From the NCBI RefSeq assembly GCF_027409185.1, contig NC_084468.1, positions 144,992,001 through 145,056,000 of the forward strand: a stretch of DNA of 64,000 nt. Reading direction: 5' to 3'. Numbering within the stretch: position 1 is the first letter of the stretch; the number at the start of each line of letters is the position of its first letter. Positions 46,701-58,369 of this stretch are shown in pieces. Source of the stretch: Cynocephalus volans. Lineage: Eukaryota; Chordata; Mammalia; Dermoptera; Cynocephalidae. Under the pieces are notes generated by a model. That model worked only from the letters and a program-made list of their open reading frames with translations. It searched no databases and had not been told where the DNA came from. A program made the translations under genes and the position numbers.

Positions 46701-49009
46701 ATGATAAGAAGATGCACACACCGACACACAGAGGCAACACGAGCAGAGGATAAAGCAATAAGTGTTGCATTCATAAGAGCAGCTGAAATGCAGTTATGCG
46801 CTTGGGTGCCATTCACAATCTGTTCCATGCCTAGCATGGTCTACGTGAATGGCGCCCCCTAGAGATGTGCAGTGCACAACCTGAACATGCAATCCTAAAT
46901 TTTAAAAAGTGAACATTCAGATAAGTATTATAAAGCACATCCTCTGCTGAATTCTCTCCTCCAATTGCAAACACACAATTAGTGTACATGTAGAAATCAC
47001 TACTATACACGTGTGGGCGTGTGTGTGTGTATACACACACATACACAATTACCATGAGACGCTGATTTCCATTTCTCTAGGAACTGGAGAAACCTTTTAA
47101 CCAAGTGAGGTGAATATCACTGTGTCTGTCTGGTACCTATTCTTTTTCTTCTTTGGTTGCTGAGCTCTGATGATTCTTGTGTGTATTCACTGTTCTTCTC
47201 CCACAGCTGTCTGTGCTTGAATTCCATTTACTTTTAGCAGAAAGCTTATTGAATTCTCTGTAGAAAATGCTGGTTTCTGCTTTGCAACTACACAAAGTTC
47301 ATTTAAAGTACAGAGTCATTACCTGTTGTATTGTCTGTAAGGCTGACTTTCTTCACTATGCTCTGCAAAATACCCATTGTCAGTTTTATATATGAATTCT
47401 TGGGTTGATTGTCTTTGCTCTGAGTGATTTTTGTTCTTTGGCCAGTGCCCCAGTGTTCTCTGTTCTTTCTGTGATGCTGCCATGGGAAGAAATTTTATTC
47501 TTCCCTTTATTATGTCAAAGTTTGGCATAAAAAATAATACAATTGGGTATGAATTGAAAGGAATCTACATAGGGTAAAAACATGAATGCCATAATAGTTA
47601 CAATGTAACCATTTATATCCTAGATTACATCTTCTCATGGATTTTCTTGTCTAACTCTTCAATAACCATTGTATCACAAAGTGGAAAGAATAATAGATGA
47701 CTAGGACTCAGAAGCTATGAGTTCCAGTTCTGTTGCTGATACTTATTAGCAAGCTACTAAACATTGTTGATTCTTATTTTTTCTCTCTAAACAGGTGTGG
47801 TGACCTGGGTTTAGCCTACAGTGTTCTTCCAAAGACCAAAGACAGAACACAGATATAAATGCTTTGTATGCCAGAAAAACATTTTCTAGACCTGAGGCAT
47901 CATTATAAAGGTAATTTTTCTGATTGCATCTCTAAATAAATATATGTACTTTAGGATTATAATTAAGAAAAGTCTGAAAAGGATACAAGTGAAGTGATAT
48001 CTATGACTGAAGACAGTGTTGTGAAATATTCAAACATAACACTGTCACATGTCTTCAAAAAGATTTTGCCCTTTGAAAACTTACTGTGGTCTAGGAGATG
48101 GGGCTAAAGATATTCACAGTAATTTGTCTTTTTCTGAATGTGAGTCATGAGAACTTGAACTACCCTAATGTACTAATGACTTAAAAGCCTATGAACTGAC
48201 CAAAATACATACTAACCCATGGGGAAGAACATTATGGTCTTGTAAAGTACTGAGGTCGTGTAGCTACCTTGAAAAACACCAAAGTGGAAGAAGTCTTACT
48301 AACTTTTCCCCCCCTGTTTATTGGAGCAAAAGGTTTCATTAATAAATTAATAATACAGTTTTTAAAAAAACTTTAAGAAAAACTAATACAGAAAAAGGGA
48401 TTTAGCAGGATCACAGAGAGGACAAAAGTTCAAGAGAAATAAATGAAAAGAAGAGTTGATTTTATAAGTGAAATGATGCCTTTAAATAAAATGAAACTCA
48501 GAACTTCTAACAATCCACACTGGTTGGAGAATCAGCAGACAGAACAGAGTTGCTGAATCAAGTGGCATTAATTCTGTCCCCTTGGTTTTCACCTTTGTTC
48601 TTGGGTACTCTATCATTCCTACTGCCTTCAACATGCTGGTCCCCAGGTCTTCCCCTTAGTACACCAATAACCTTGACTTGATTCTTTTAGCCTGAATTTA
48701 AATCTAAGGAGCTTTAGTCTAAACTACCACCTGAGTTAGATTTGGAATCTCAGAAGTAGTCATTCTCCGGTTTCACACCCAAGGACAAGCTTGCAATTTC
48801 TTCCCAACACAGTTATTATTTCTACTCTGTCTAAAAGATCATTTGTTTACATTCTAAAAATCTTCACAAAATACTTCCTTTCCTCTCTAGATTTAGTAGA
48901 AAATGTCCCTCTCCAAGAATATCACATTGCCTATAGGCATCTCAAGGGGAGGCTGTTCATCCTCTCAGAGTCAATAGACCTAAGATATCAAAATACGAAA
49001 GAGTGGAGA
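46701..49009. other. Intergenic, little recognised
   Basis: No gene seen. A diverged MIR in sense (gagttccagttctgttgctg; cttattagcaagctactaaa) lies at about 47685-47800. A TG/AC-rich patch is at 47013-47047. Confidence 0.4.
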
Positions 49010-49500
49010 AGTTTAAGTCTGAGTGAGATTAGAAACCAGAGGGCTTTGGACAGAAAAGTGACATGATCTATTCAACATTTAGGAAGGACCACTCTGGATG
49101 ATGTCAGAATGAAAGGAGAAAAGGAGCTGTTGCAACAATCTAGTTGATCGATAATGGTCTCTTGGACTAGAATGTTAGTAATAAAGGAGGTAAAACATGG
49201 TGAGACACTGAATATTTTTTCAAAAGAAGAGCTGTCAGTATTTGATGTTGAATTAGATGTGAAAGAAGAGGAGCCAAATATATCGTGTGTATGTGTTTCC
49301 CTGATTAGCTTGATGAAAGAGAGTATTGTTTGTTGAGATGGGGAAGACTAGGGAGGGGAAAGGATTGTTCAGGGGTGGTGGGTCAAAATCCAAAAGTTCT
49401 GCTTTAGACATGTAAGTTTGAATTAGACATTTGCGTAGAGATTATCCAAGAAGCAATTGAAATTTCAAGTCTAGAATTAGGGGAGAGGTTGGAGATGGAT
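49010..49500 (+). repeat. Ancient interspersed repeat, 3' part
   Basis: gggctttggacagaaaagtg, acatgatctattc, aaggaccactctggatgatg and gcaacaatctagttgatcga match the later blocks of the old family (compare 20.1 kb: gacataatctgac, aaggatcactttagc). Confidence 0.42.
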
Positions 49501-50036
49501 AAATGAATTTAGAAGTGTTCTACACAGACACTGTATTTAGAGTCGTGAGATTGGAGATTATCCAGAGAATGAATACATCCAGAGAAGATTAGCAGTGTAC
49601 GCACTGTGCAAACAAATGGAGAGAGTTGGTGTTAGAATGACAAAGGAGACTGAGGGGGAGCAGCAAGTGAAGTAGGGAGAACCAGGAGAGGCATTTTGAG
49701 GACAAGCAAAAATAGTATTTCAAGCAGGAGGAAATGCTGAATTAATGCTGATAGGTCAAAATGAAGACAGAATGACACTTACTTCCAGGAAATATTTCTT
49801 TGGATTTGAGAAATTTTCAGTGTGAGCACCTCATTTGTTGCATTTGCTTGAGGATCTGTAGAGAGCCCTGTTGTTAAAGGAAACCAGTATTTTCCCAGTT
49901 AACAAAAAATCCATTAGATGAGAATCTAAGTATGAACAACAGTCAGCAGCAACAACAAAAGGACAATATAATTAGGAATAAACAAAATAAGAAAAGTGTA
50001 GGACTTGAATAAAAGCAAAATCTTTACTGAGAGATA
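49501..50036. other. Intergenic, nothing recognised
   Basis: No gene or named repeat seen. Confidence 0.4.
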
Positions 50037-50354
50037 CTGTGGTAGGCAGAATAAGGGCCCTCCCGAGATGTTTGTGTCCTAATTCCTGAAATGTGTGAAC
50101 AAATTTCCTTGGATGACCAAAGAGACATTGCAGATGTGAATATGTTAAGGATCTTGAGATGGGGAGATTATTCTAGATTATCTGGTGGTCCCAAAGTAAT
50201 CATAAGGGTTCTAATGAGAGAGAGGCAAGGGGAGCAGAGAAGGACATGTGACAACAGCAGCAGAGGTCAGAGGGATATGGGACTACCAGGCAAGGAATGT
50301 AGGCATCCTCCAGAAGCTGAAAAAGGTAAGGAAATTGTTTCTCCCCTAAAGCTT
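50037..50354 (+). mobile_element. MLT1 LTR, part 1
   Basis: ctgtggtaggcagaataagg, gtgtcctaattcctgaaatg, agagacattgcagatgtgaa, gagattattctagattatct and gacatgtgacaacagcagca follow an MLT1 LTR in sense. It is interrupted by an MST-type LTR and ends at about 50.9 kb. Confidence 0.82.
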
Positions 50355-50795
50355 TGCTATTATGGGTTGAATTGTGCCCTCCAAAAATTAAATGTGTTGG
50401 ATGCTTGGTCCCCACTGTGACAGTGTTTAAGAAGGTGGGAAATCCTATTATTGTAATTGAAAGGTAGGGTCTTGAAGAGGTGATTAGATTGTAAGACCAT
50501 GCCTTAGTGAATGGATTCAAAACAGTGGTCTGGAGCATGCTTTATAGAGTTTTCAAAGGAGAGCTCACGAAGTCTCTCTCTCTCTCTCTCTCTCTCTGCC
50601 CTGCCATTTCCTGTGATGTGAGACTCCTGCATCGCTGTAAAACCACCACCAAAGAAAACCCTCACCTGATGTGTTCCCTGGACTTTGGGCTTCCCAGCCT
50701 CTGAAACTGGGATAAGCAATAAGTTTCATTTTCTTATAAATTACCCAGTTCCAGGTATTTTATTATAAGAAACAGAAAGGGACTAATACTCCTGC
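50355..50795 (+). mobile_element. MST/THE1-type LTR nested in MLT1
   Basis: attatgggttgaattgtgcc, agaggtgattagattgtaag, a (TC)n run (50573-50597), gccatttcctgtgatgtgag, ttataaattacccagttcc and gaaagggactaatact give the full MST/THE1 order. About 440 bp. It splits the MLT1. Confidence 0.85.
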
Positions 50796-50903
50796 CAACC
50801 ATTTTAGACATCTGACTTCAAGAATATGGTAATAAATTTGCATTGCTTTAAGCTACTGTGCTTGTAATAATTTGTTACAACAACAATAGGAAACTAATAT
50901 AGA
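50796..50903 (+). mobile_element. MLT1 LTR, part 2
   Basis: attttagacatctgacttc, gctttaagctactgtgcttg, taatttgttacaacaacaat and ggaaactaata are the MLT1 3' end after the nested LTR. Confidence 0.8.
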
Positions 50904-51446
50904 TTCAAAAAAACTTGAACCAATAATAAAACATCCCTTGTTGTTCATAGAGACATATCTGTCTATGCTTTGGAAGATTTCTGGAAGGACTCCCAGTAGG
51001 TAGTAAGACTTGGAACAGCCTTAGGGAAGAACATTTTACTTCATCCTTTACCCTCCTGTGCTGTTAAAATCTTTTTCTTTAATTAACCGTCTGTATGTAT
51101 CACTTTTTATATAATTTTTGAACATGCCCCAAATGAGATGAAACTTGAGCCATTTCATTTGTAGTCACAGCACAATGTAGTTTATCCTGCCATTAGTGAG
51201 TCAGAATGCTTCTGCCACTGGGAAAGACAAGGTTTGAACAAGAAATGTATGGACAGATGGTTTGTACTGATGCCCTTAAAGATAAGCAGTCATGCCTTAC
51301 ACCTTACAGAGAAACATGCAAAACATAAAATCACAGAGAAAATATAGCTAAGGTTTTTAAGCTCTGCCAGATACTCTGTAGTCCAAATAATAAAGAATCA
51401 TCAAATAATAGTGTTTTCTTAGATTTTTAGAATTGATAATAGCTTT
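50904..51446. other. Intergenic, nothing recognised
   Basis: No gene or named repeat seen. Confidence 0.4.
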
Positions 51447-51555
51447 GGGGTTGGCCGGTCAGCTCAGTCGGCTAGAGCTTGGTGTTATAACACCAAGGTC
51501 AAGGGTTCAGATCCCATACCAACCAGCTGCCAAAACACAAACAAACAAATAAACA
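51447..51555 (+). repeat. tRNA-Ile-like SINE
   Basis: The clearest tRNA-like copy: ggttggccggtcagctcagt, then cggctagagcttggtgttat, aacaccaaggtcaagggttc, agatcccataccaacc and an A-rich tail with caaacaaacaaat units. The A and B box regions are readable and the body resembles tRNA-Ile. Flanking gataata words may be the target duplication. Confidence 0.92.
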
Positions 51556-52899
51556 AGATAATAATTTTATATGTTATTATATGTCTACCTGTTAACATTC
51601 TTTTCTTCCTAGAAAAAAGATTGAAATCAGAAAAAAAAAAAGAATAATATAAAAGTTTATGAATAAAAGCTCAAGGGCTTAGATGGAATAAAGATTTGGG
51701 TAGAGAACTGCTGTTATTCAACGTATTATTGCATTTCACTTGAACGATAAATTGGTGATATGTGAAAGAACATAAATGGTTGTTTAGCAAGCAGCGTGTT
51801 TTGCTTAATGCAAATCACTAAGACATAAATCCTTTTTGCAAACCTTCAGCATGTTCATTTCATTATAAAATGACGCCACGGACAATGTTCAAAGCAATAA
51901 CTGTGTGTATGACTGAGAAGAGCAAAGTACAATCAACAGGGTTTTCCTATTTGGGGACAATAAAATCATTTACAGAACAAATATTTGCTTATTCTGTTAG
52001 ACAGTTGTTTCTCGCTTTTCTTAATTATTCTGATTGCTGCCTTTGACTCTCAGGCTAAATTTTGTTGTACTTTCTGAGAAGGTCATACATACATGATTTC
52101 CTTTTCTGCTGTGTGTACTCTCTGTTTACCTCACTTTGGGTCCATACAACAAATTACACAGGATAGTACAAGACTTCAGTCTTATTTGAGAATATTATAA
52201 ATTTATACGAAATTCATCAGCTTCTATCTATATGCTCTAATCACCATTTTTTAAAATTCTAAGGCCTTACAATAATTTCTAATAAACAAACATCATTTTG
52301 AAATTTTACTTTTACACATTAAAATATTTTTTTACTAGATAAAGAAGTTTCATAACATTTTATAAAAATTGTCCTAAAAGACTAAGCATAATTAGATATC
52401 AGACAATGTACAGGGCGGGCTGACAGTCTAGAATTCTCCATACTAAAGAAATAGTAAAAACCCCGAGTTAGATAAGATGGCTTCCCTTCTGGCTAGCTCC
52501 ATTTTCTGTTTCTCTTCAATTTTGCCTGCCTCCAGCGTTAGAGGATGGGATGGGGTATGATCTGCTCTTTTTATTCAGAAGTCATTGGGCAACTCCCAAT
52601 CTAAAGAGAGAGCAGGTGTTACTGTGCCCTGGGCACATTCAATCATTTTTCTGGGACTGAGCTCTGTCCTTCAAAGGGACAAGGAGAGAAAAATAAGTCA
52701 TATGAGAAAGCTCCACAAAAGCAATCTTGAAAGAAGCATATCATTGACTTTCTTCAATCAGAGGAAAGCTTTGAAGCTACCTCACTGTTTATTTTAACCT
52801 AAGATCATTGTCTTTGAAGCTTTTTAGAAATGTAGTTTCTAATCTACGGTATATCATCCATTTTATTAAACACAAAATTTTGTTATACTTCAGTATTTT
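51556..52899. other. Intergenic, nothing recognised
   Basis: No gene seen. The 70-codon frame at 52585-52797 has no recognisable feature. Confidence 0.4.
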
Positions 52900-53060
52900 T
52901 ATGACAATTTTAACCGTATTGATATTTATTAATTCATTCATGCATTCTATCAACAAACATTGATGAAATGTATACCACATGAAAAACATTGTACTAAGAA
53001 TTAGGGATGCAGAGTATAAGGCAGACCTGGTTCCCGCTCTCGTGGAGCTTTTTAATCTAA
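52900..53060 (+). repeat. Ancient interspersed repeat, 5' part
   Basis: attcattcatgcattctatc, ttgtactaagaattagggat, gcagagtataaggcagacct and ctcgtggagctttttaatct correspond to the opening blocks of the old family seen elsewhere in the window. Confidence 0.48.
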
Positions 53061-53265
53061 TCAATTACAGACATGTAATTTGCTCTCTATAGTAATTCTC
53101 TGTTAGAAGCCACCTTGAAGACTTGAGATGCTTAATGTTATGAATAGGGATAAAGAAAAAAGCTCCTTTTTTCTCTTTACTTTTTTCTTTGTTAGAAAGG
53201 TCCCAACGCAGGCTTGCTTGGGCCCCAAAATGTCATACAATTAAATTAAGCAGATATTTCAGTAC

Positions 53266-53879
53266 AGGCAGTCTTCTATTTGCATGATTTTAATATGCAT
53301 GAATTTCAGTTGTCACAGTTTAGTTAAACACTGCTATTTCCCCAACAATGCAGTTCAAATTTCAGTTATATGGTATATTGACTGTGAGTAATTGCATAAA
53401 GTACAAACTTCACTGCTAGCTCTTCAGTCCCCAGGTCACTACTGAAATAACAGATGTGCATCAAGATCTGTGACCAATCACACCATTTTCAAAGTCTGTT
53501 GGTGACTGGTCACCATGCATCTGTTATTCAGTTCATGCTCAGACAGCAAGGCAAGTAATTGCATTGCCTTCTTGTCTGCTACAAACAAGATGTTTTACAA
53601 AAAATACTTGATTGAAAGAAAGAGAGAATTGGCCAATAAAGATGCAAGTTCAGCAAAGAAACAAAAAGTGATAATGCTGGGAGTGAAATCAAAACTAATT
53701 GAAATTATAGAAAAAATATGTAATTATAAGAATGTGGACACTTTTTCAGTTTGAGAGACTCTATATATATAGCCAGAGAACTTAGTAAGGTGAACTTACC
53801 AACATAAATGAGGAAAGCAGGCACAATGAAATGTCCCAGTGGAAGTGACACTGGCAACTAAGTTCATATTAAAGATGCT
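53266..53879 (+). pseudogene. Tigger/pogo transposase relic, 5' part
   Basis: DNA transposon remnant. A possible terminal sequence caggcagtcttctatttgca starts it. The frame at 53515-53754 contains a decayed helix-turn-helix start typical of pogo/Tigger (CENP-B-like) transposases, around KKQKVIMLGVKSKLIEIIEK. A 5'-truncated L1 is inserted after 53879 and the transposon resumes at 54920. The central catalytic (DDE) region is missing. Confidence 0.6.
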
Positions 53880-54909
53880 CTCAGGGATGCAGAGAAAGAG
53901 GAACACTTCTGCACTGTTGGTGGGACTATAAATTAGTACAGCCATTATGGAGAACAGTATGGAGGTTCCTTAACAACTACAGATAGAACTATCATATGAT
54001 CCAGCAATCCCACTACTGGGTATATATCCAAAGGAATGGAAATTGTCATGTTGAAGGGATACCTGTACTCCCATGTTCATCACAGCTCTATTTACAGTAG
54101 CTAAGAGTTGGAACCAACCTAAATGCCCATTGATGGATGACCAGATAAGGAAAATGTGATATATCTACACAATGGAATACTACTCAGCCATAAAAAGAAT
54201 GAAATTCTGCCATTCGCAGCAACATGGATGAGCTTGGAGTAAAGTATGTTAAGTAAAACAACCCAGGCACAGAAAGAGAAATCCCACATGTCCTCACTTA
54301 TAAGTGGGAGCTGAATTAATAAAAAAAAATAAAATAAAAAAATAAAGAAAGAGAGAAAGAAAGAAACAACAATCGCAATAATACATTGAACTTTTAGAAG
54401 GAGAGAACAGAACTGTGGTTACTAGAAGTAGAAAGGGGCAAGCGAAGGTGGAGATGGAGGGGGTTAAAGAAAAATTAATGAGAAATTGGTTAATAGACAC
54501 AAAGAATGATAACATATTATAATGATGAATAAGCTAACTATAGTGATTTAACCATCACATATTGTACACAACTATTGATAGTCAACTTTGTACCCACAAG
54601 TATGTATAATCAATTATGCTTCAATAAAAAATAAATTTTAAAAAATTATCATCAGCAATGTATCATCTGATAATCTGATGCTGTGCTCCCTCAGTTTTGT
54701 GGACAACAATAAATTGAAAACAACATCACTTATAGAAGGATTTGCTACCCCCAAATCGTAGTCCTCTATTATCTATACCCTTTGTGTGGAACAAATGAAC
54801 AATCGTCCTTGTAAGATTCAGAATAGGTAAAAGATACACCTTTCCTTTGTGAAATGGAAGAACAAATATTTTTAAAAATAAAGTAAAACATAATCACTAA
54901 ATAAATAAA
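53880..54909 (+). mobile_element. 5'-truncated L1 with 3' transduced segment
   Basis: L1 ORF2 C-terminus (ggtgggactataaattagta; tatatatccaaaggaatgg; aatggaatactactcagcc) and 3' UTR run from 53880 to an A-rich end near 54645. About 250 bp without L1 resemblance follow (54646-54895), then a taaataaataaat tail. A 10-bp duplication, taaagatgct, flanks the whole at 53870-53879 and 54910-54919. The extra segment was therefore carried in with the L1. Confidence 0.8.
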
Positions 54910-54919
54910 TAAAGATGCT

Positions 54920-55190
54920 GGCAGACATATTCCACGGTATTGAAAGCACAAAAAATAAAACGTCCAAAGGTGATCCAAATTTAGAAGGAAGTATGACAAT
55001 GTATAAAGGTATAGAAAAGATGTTGGCTTTATATCACTATACAATAAGAAGTGATATGACAAGAAGAAGGCAGCCTCCTTTCAAACTACACTTGTTAAGT
55101 GTTTTCAAAAAATATAAAGCCCATTGATTTTTAATGTTTCTGATGTTTTCAATTGCAGTGAAGTATATAAATAAATATTAGTTTTACTAT
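54920..55190 (+). pseudogene. Tigger/pogo transposase relic, 3' part
   Basis: After the L1 the transposon continues. The frame at 54915-55127 includes IFHGIESTKNKTSKGDPNLE and GIEKMLALY, recognisable as the C-terminal end of a Tigger-type transposase. The first few residues overlap the L1 target duplication. The 3' inverted repeat was not found, so the right end is uncertain. Confidence 0.65.
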
Positions 55191-56964
55191 TTTTTTTCAT
55201 TTACCTACACATTTATAACTGATGGTAAAAAATCTTTTTAATGTTTTGATAAAAATTTGTGAAGACTGGAGAACAATTGCCCCCATTAATTATTAATAAT
55301 TCTTTGCATGGTTTTAGCTTGAAGTTATTTTCATGGTCCTGCACTACTGTATAAACTGGAGACTTCCTGTATATATTATATCCCACTCTCTTCGTAGGAC
55401 ACATGAGGAATACGGGAGGTGGTCAACGAATGGTTTAAGCACTGGCCATCAAACTCAGAACTCATATTCCTTTTCAATGACTGAGCACCAGTTTTGCTTC
55501 TCAGGCCTTCTGCAAAGACAGTTTCTCTGGGCAGCCTCACCACTTCAGTAGGCATTACACAGTATGTCTAAAAGATAGAACAAAACAGTTTAAATGATCT
55601 TTCCAAGCAATTTCTCAGCTCCTGTGTGCATATGATTCTGATAGAACCCATATCAGCAGCTCTCTCAACATTTCCAGTCATCACTAAATCCACAGGGCTG
55701 GACACTGACCCACGGATATCCTTGTTCTCTGAGAAAAACTAACATAAAAGAAGAAAGAATTCAGATAGCACAAAAATGTGCTTGAATCCCAGCTGTCATA
55801 GCCAAAGACTTCTAGTAATGTTTATTTTAGGAACAGCAGAAAAATATAGTTATTTCTAGGTCCCAGGACAAAATTATCTTGATTTTTTAAGTCTATTCAT
55901 AATCTATCATGACTTGAATGCAGACTTGCATCATACTCTGTATATTTTTTTATTTTCCCAGTCACCACTTGAATAGTTTATTTCTTATTTCCCAATGTCG
56001 AAGCATTACAAGTAAACTCATGAAATTAAAAAAAAAAAAGCAACTGTAATTTCTTTTTATTTACATTTCTTTTGGTTTAACCTTCATAAAATGGAGCAAA
56101 AGCAGTATATTTCTTTTCTCTAAACAAAAGATATTCCCACAGTTCAACTTCTGACATATCTAGAGATATACCACTAGTCACCATTTCACTGAAACAGTCA
56201 CATTTGTTTGCTTGATTTTATAATGTGTTTGGATGTGCAACCTTGAAAAAGATTACATACAAAACAGTTTCCCATTGTGATTTGGTGGTGGAGGTCACAT
56301 ATTTTAACTGTTGTGGTTCATTGCTATAGTCTGAGAGGTCTGGAAATGAGATGTGCCAGATCAAGGCTGCATAAGTCAACAAACAAGGCCAGATAAGTTC
56401 GGTAAAGCACCAAATCACCTGTGAAAGGATACTGAAAATAGCTTCAGCCATACAGAACCTGTTTTTCAAAAGCAGCAGCTGGAAAGAGCACAAGGCCTCA
56501 AGTTTGCTCTCATTTAATATGAAGTAAAAATGTCCTTTTTTAAATAGTAAACATCCTTATACTGCCTCACAGGCAGTAAAGCATGAATTCAAATAAATGA
56601 GCTGCACTTGAAATAATCTTTTTAATGCTAATACTCTTCAGAACTGAAGAGTAAAGAAACATTTTGAATACAACTATTAATCCTCAGCTGAAGCACATGG
56701 ACACTAAATAAATGGGCTGAAATGTGTAGGAAATATGTACAATAAATAAGTTATCTAGTTTCTAAAATGAAAATTAATTTCAAATAAGTGAATGCCTTTA
56801 ATTAGTCAAATTCATTGAATTTAGAACTCCCTGTGTTAATGACAGTAGTAGCTTAAAGTAGAGGAAGGACTCTGGGACATGAGAGCAACTAGAAAATCCA
56901 AACTCTAGTCACACCTTTGCCACTAATTAGGATTCTCAAAAAAAAAAAAAAGTTGCAGGGGGGA
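55191..56964. other. Intergenic, nothing recognised
   Basis: 1.8 kb with no gene or repeat that I recognise. The frame at 56218-56493 (minus, 91 codons) has no known motif. Confidence 0.45.
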
Positions 56965-57150
56965 TATCCATCACTGAGGATTTACTCCATATCATACACT
57001 GTCAGGTCCTTCGTTCTTACATCTCATTCAGTCCTCACAGTAATCCTGTGAGATTTTGATCTTTATCTTTATGTTACAGCTAGCTAGCAGAAACCCAGGG
57101 CTTCCCAAAGAAGGCAGGCAGTTAGTAAGGGGTTAATCCAGAATTAAAAA
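56965..57150 (-). repeat. MIR SINE
   Basis: The antisense MIR order is legible: tcattcagtcctcacagtaa, tcctgtgagattttgatctt, tatgttacagctagctagca, gcagttagtaaggggttaat and ccagaattaaa. Confidence 0.68.
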
Positions 57151-57154
57151 TCAG

Positions 57155-57720
57155 ATGTGTTGTTTCAAAGAAAAGCCAGAGTTGGACAGTAGTTAAAGTG
57201 GTAAAAACAGATTTTATTCAAGACTATTACAATAGGGGAAAGAGACTTCAATATAAAACTGGGCACAATTCCAAACACAGCATGGCAAGTAGGAATTTGT
57301 AGCCAAGGAATAGGGTGGTGGTCAGAGGATGGAAAATAACTTAGAGGTAACATCAGGAGTAAGGGGGATTCTGGCTAAACTGACCTAAAAGGATTCTTGC
57401 TGAAGACAGGCCAGGGTGATCAGACATCATCTGGGGGACAGTGCAGATGAAGAGTCTGATCAGATATCGAAGGTGATCACATAATGAGAGCGTGGGCTGA
57501 AAGAAAGTGAGCCAAGATGCCGGGTACCATTCAAGCTTTATCAAAGAAAGAAAATCTGCTGGGCTGTGCTCAAAGTAGCAGGCAGCCCAGGGCTGCCCTG
57601 GAAAGGGGACAGCACCAGGTGTGGGGGTGGTAGAGCTTATATTGGTATGTTGGCACCAAGAGCTGGGTGATACCTTCAAGGAGGGTCATTATACCAATGT
57701 GGATCAGGGTGGAGAACTGT
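57155..57720 (-). mobile_element. Old retroviral LTR (ERV1-like), antisense
   Basis: Reverse reading gives ggctacaaattcctacttgc, cccctattgtaatagtcttg, aataaaatctgtttttacc and actttaactactgtccaac, the R-U5 layout of an ERV-type LTR with an AATAAA signal. The upstream (U3) limit and target duplication were not found. The 108-codon minus-strand frame is LTR sequence. Confidence 0.55.
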
Positions 57721-57850
57721 GTCCTTGTGGAAGCAAAAGGGGTTTCTGTTTAAGTCAGGAGGCTTCTCGTAAAAGGAAGGGGGGAGGGGAGGGGAGAACA
57801 TGGGTGGCACCATTTTGTACTTGGGCTTGTCTAAAGTGGTGCTGGTTAAG

Positions 57851-58200
57851 CCTGGCCCAGTGCACACAGAGCAGGGTGATGTCTAGCAGGGGAGGCAGGA
57901 GCTCTGCGGGGACCACACCACCGCCGCACAATCCAGAAGCCCAGCCCAGTGTGTACAGAGCAGAGAGATGTCCATCAGGGGAGGCAGAAGCTCCATAGAG
58001 ACCACACACCCTGTGGGAGGGGCCGCCGCCACACAATCCAGCAGCAGATAGACTTCACTGCCACCACCTGGCTCCACCCAAGCCTGGCCCAGTGCACACA
58101 GAGCAGGGAGACGTCCAGCAGGGGAGGTGGAAGCTCGGCAGAGACCACACACCCTGCAGTACCACCCTGTGACCCAGCAGCCCGGCCAAGTCCAACCTGA
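57851..58200 (+). repeat. L1 5' UTR with three tandem units
   Basis: Three related units begin at about 57851, 57940 and 58083. Each has a form of cctggcccagtgcacacagagcaggg, then gatgtccagcaggggaggcagaagctc and gaccacacaccctg. Spacing is 89 and 143 bp because the units are trimmed differently. Such units are promoter repeats in other L1 lineages. Frames here on both strands (57.6-58.3 kb) are UTR by-products. Confidence 0.82.
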
Positions 58201-58369
58201 CCAGAGAGGTGGCTCCCTGGAGAGGCCCAAGACCCGAGGCAACCACACATGAAAGGCACTAGTGGCCAATTGAGCAGTCACTGAGGTAACCATACCAAAT
58301 TGGCAACCCCAGCAACATCATAGTCAGACAATAGTGTCAAAACTGTGGACTGTGAAACCCCATGCCACA

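Noticed and set aside
51447..51555. A functional tRNA gene
   Set aside because: The tRNA-like body has mismatches in the arms and an A-rich tail, and recurs as a dispersed SINE; no intact tRNA gene was seen.
55191..56964. Short frames in an unassigned stretch as novel genes
   Set aside because: No frame exceeds about 91 codons, none has a recognisable motif or splice-site support, and the base composition is that of intergenic DNA.
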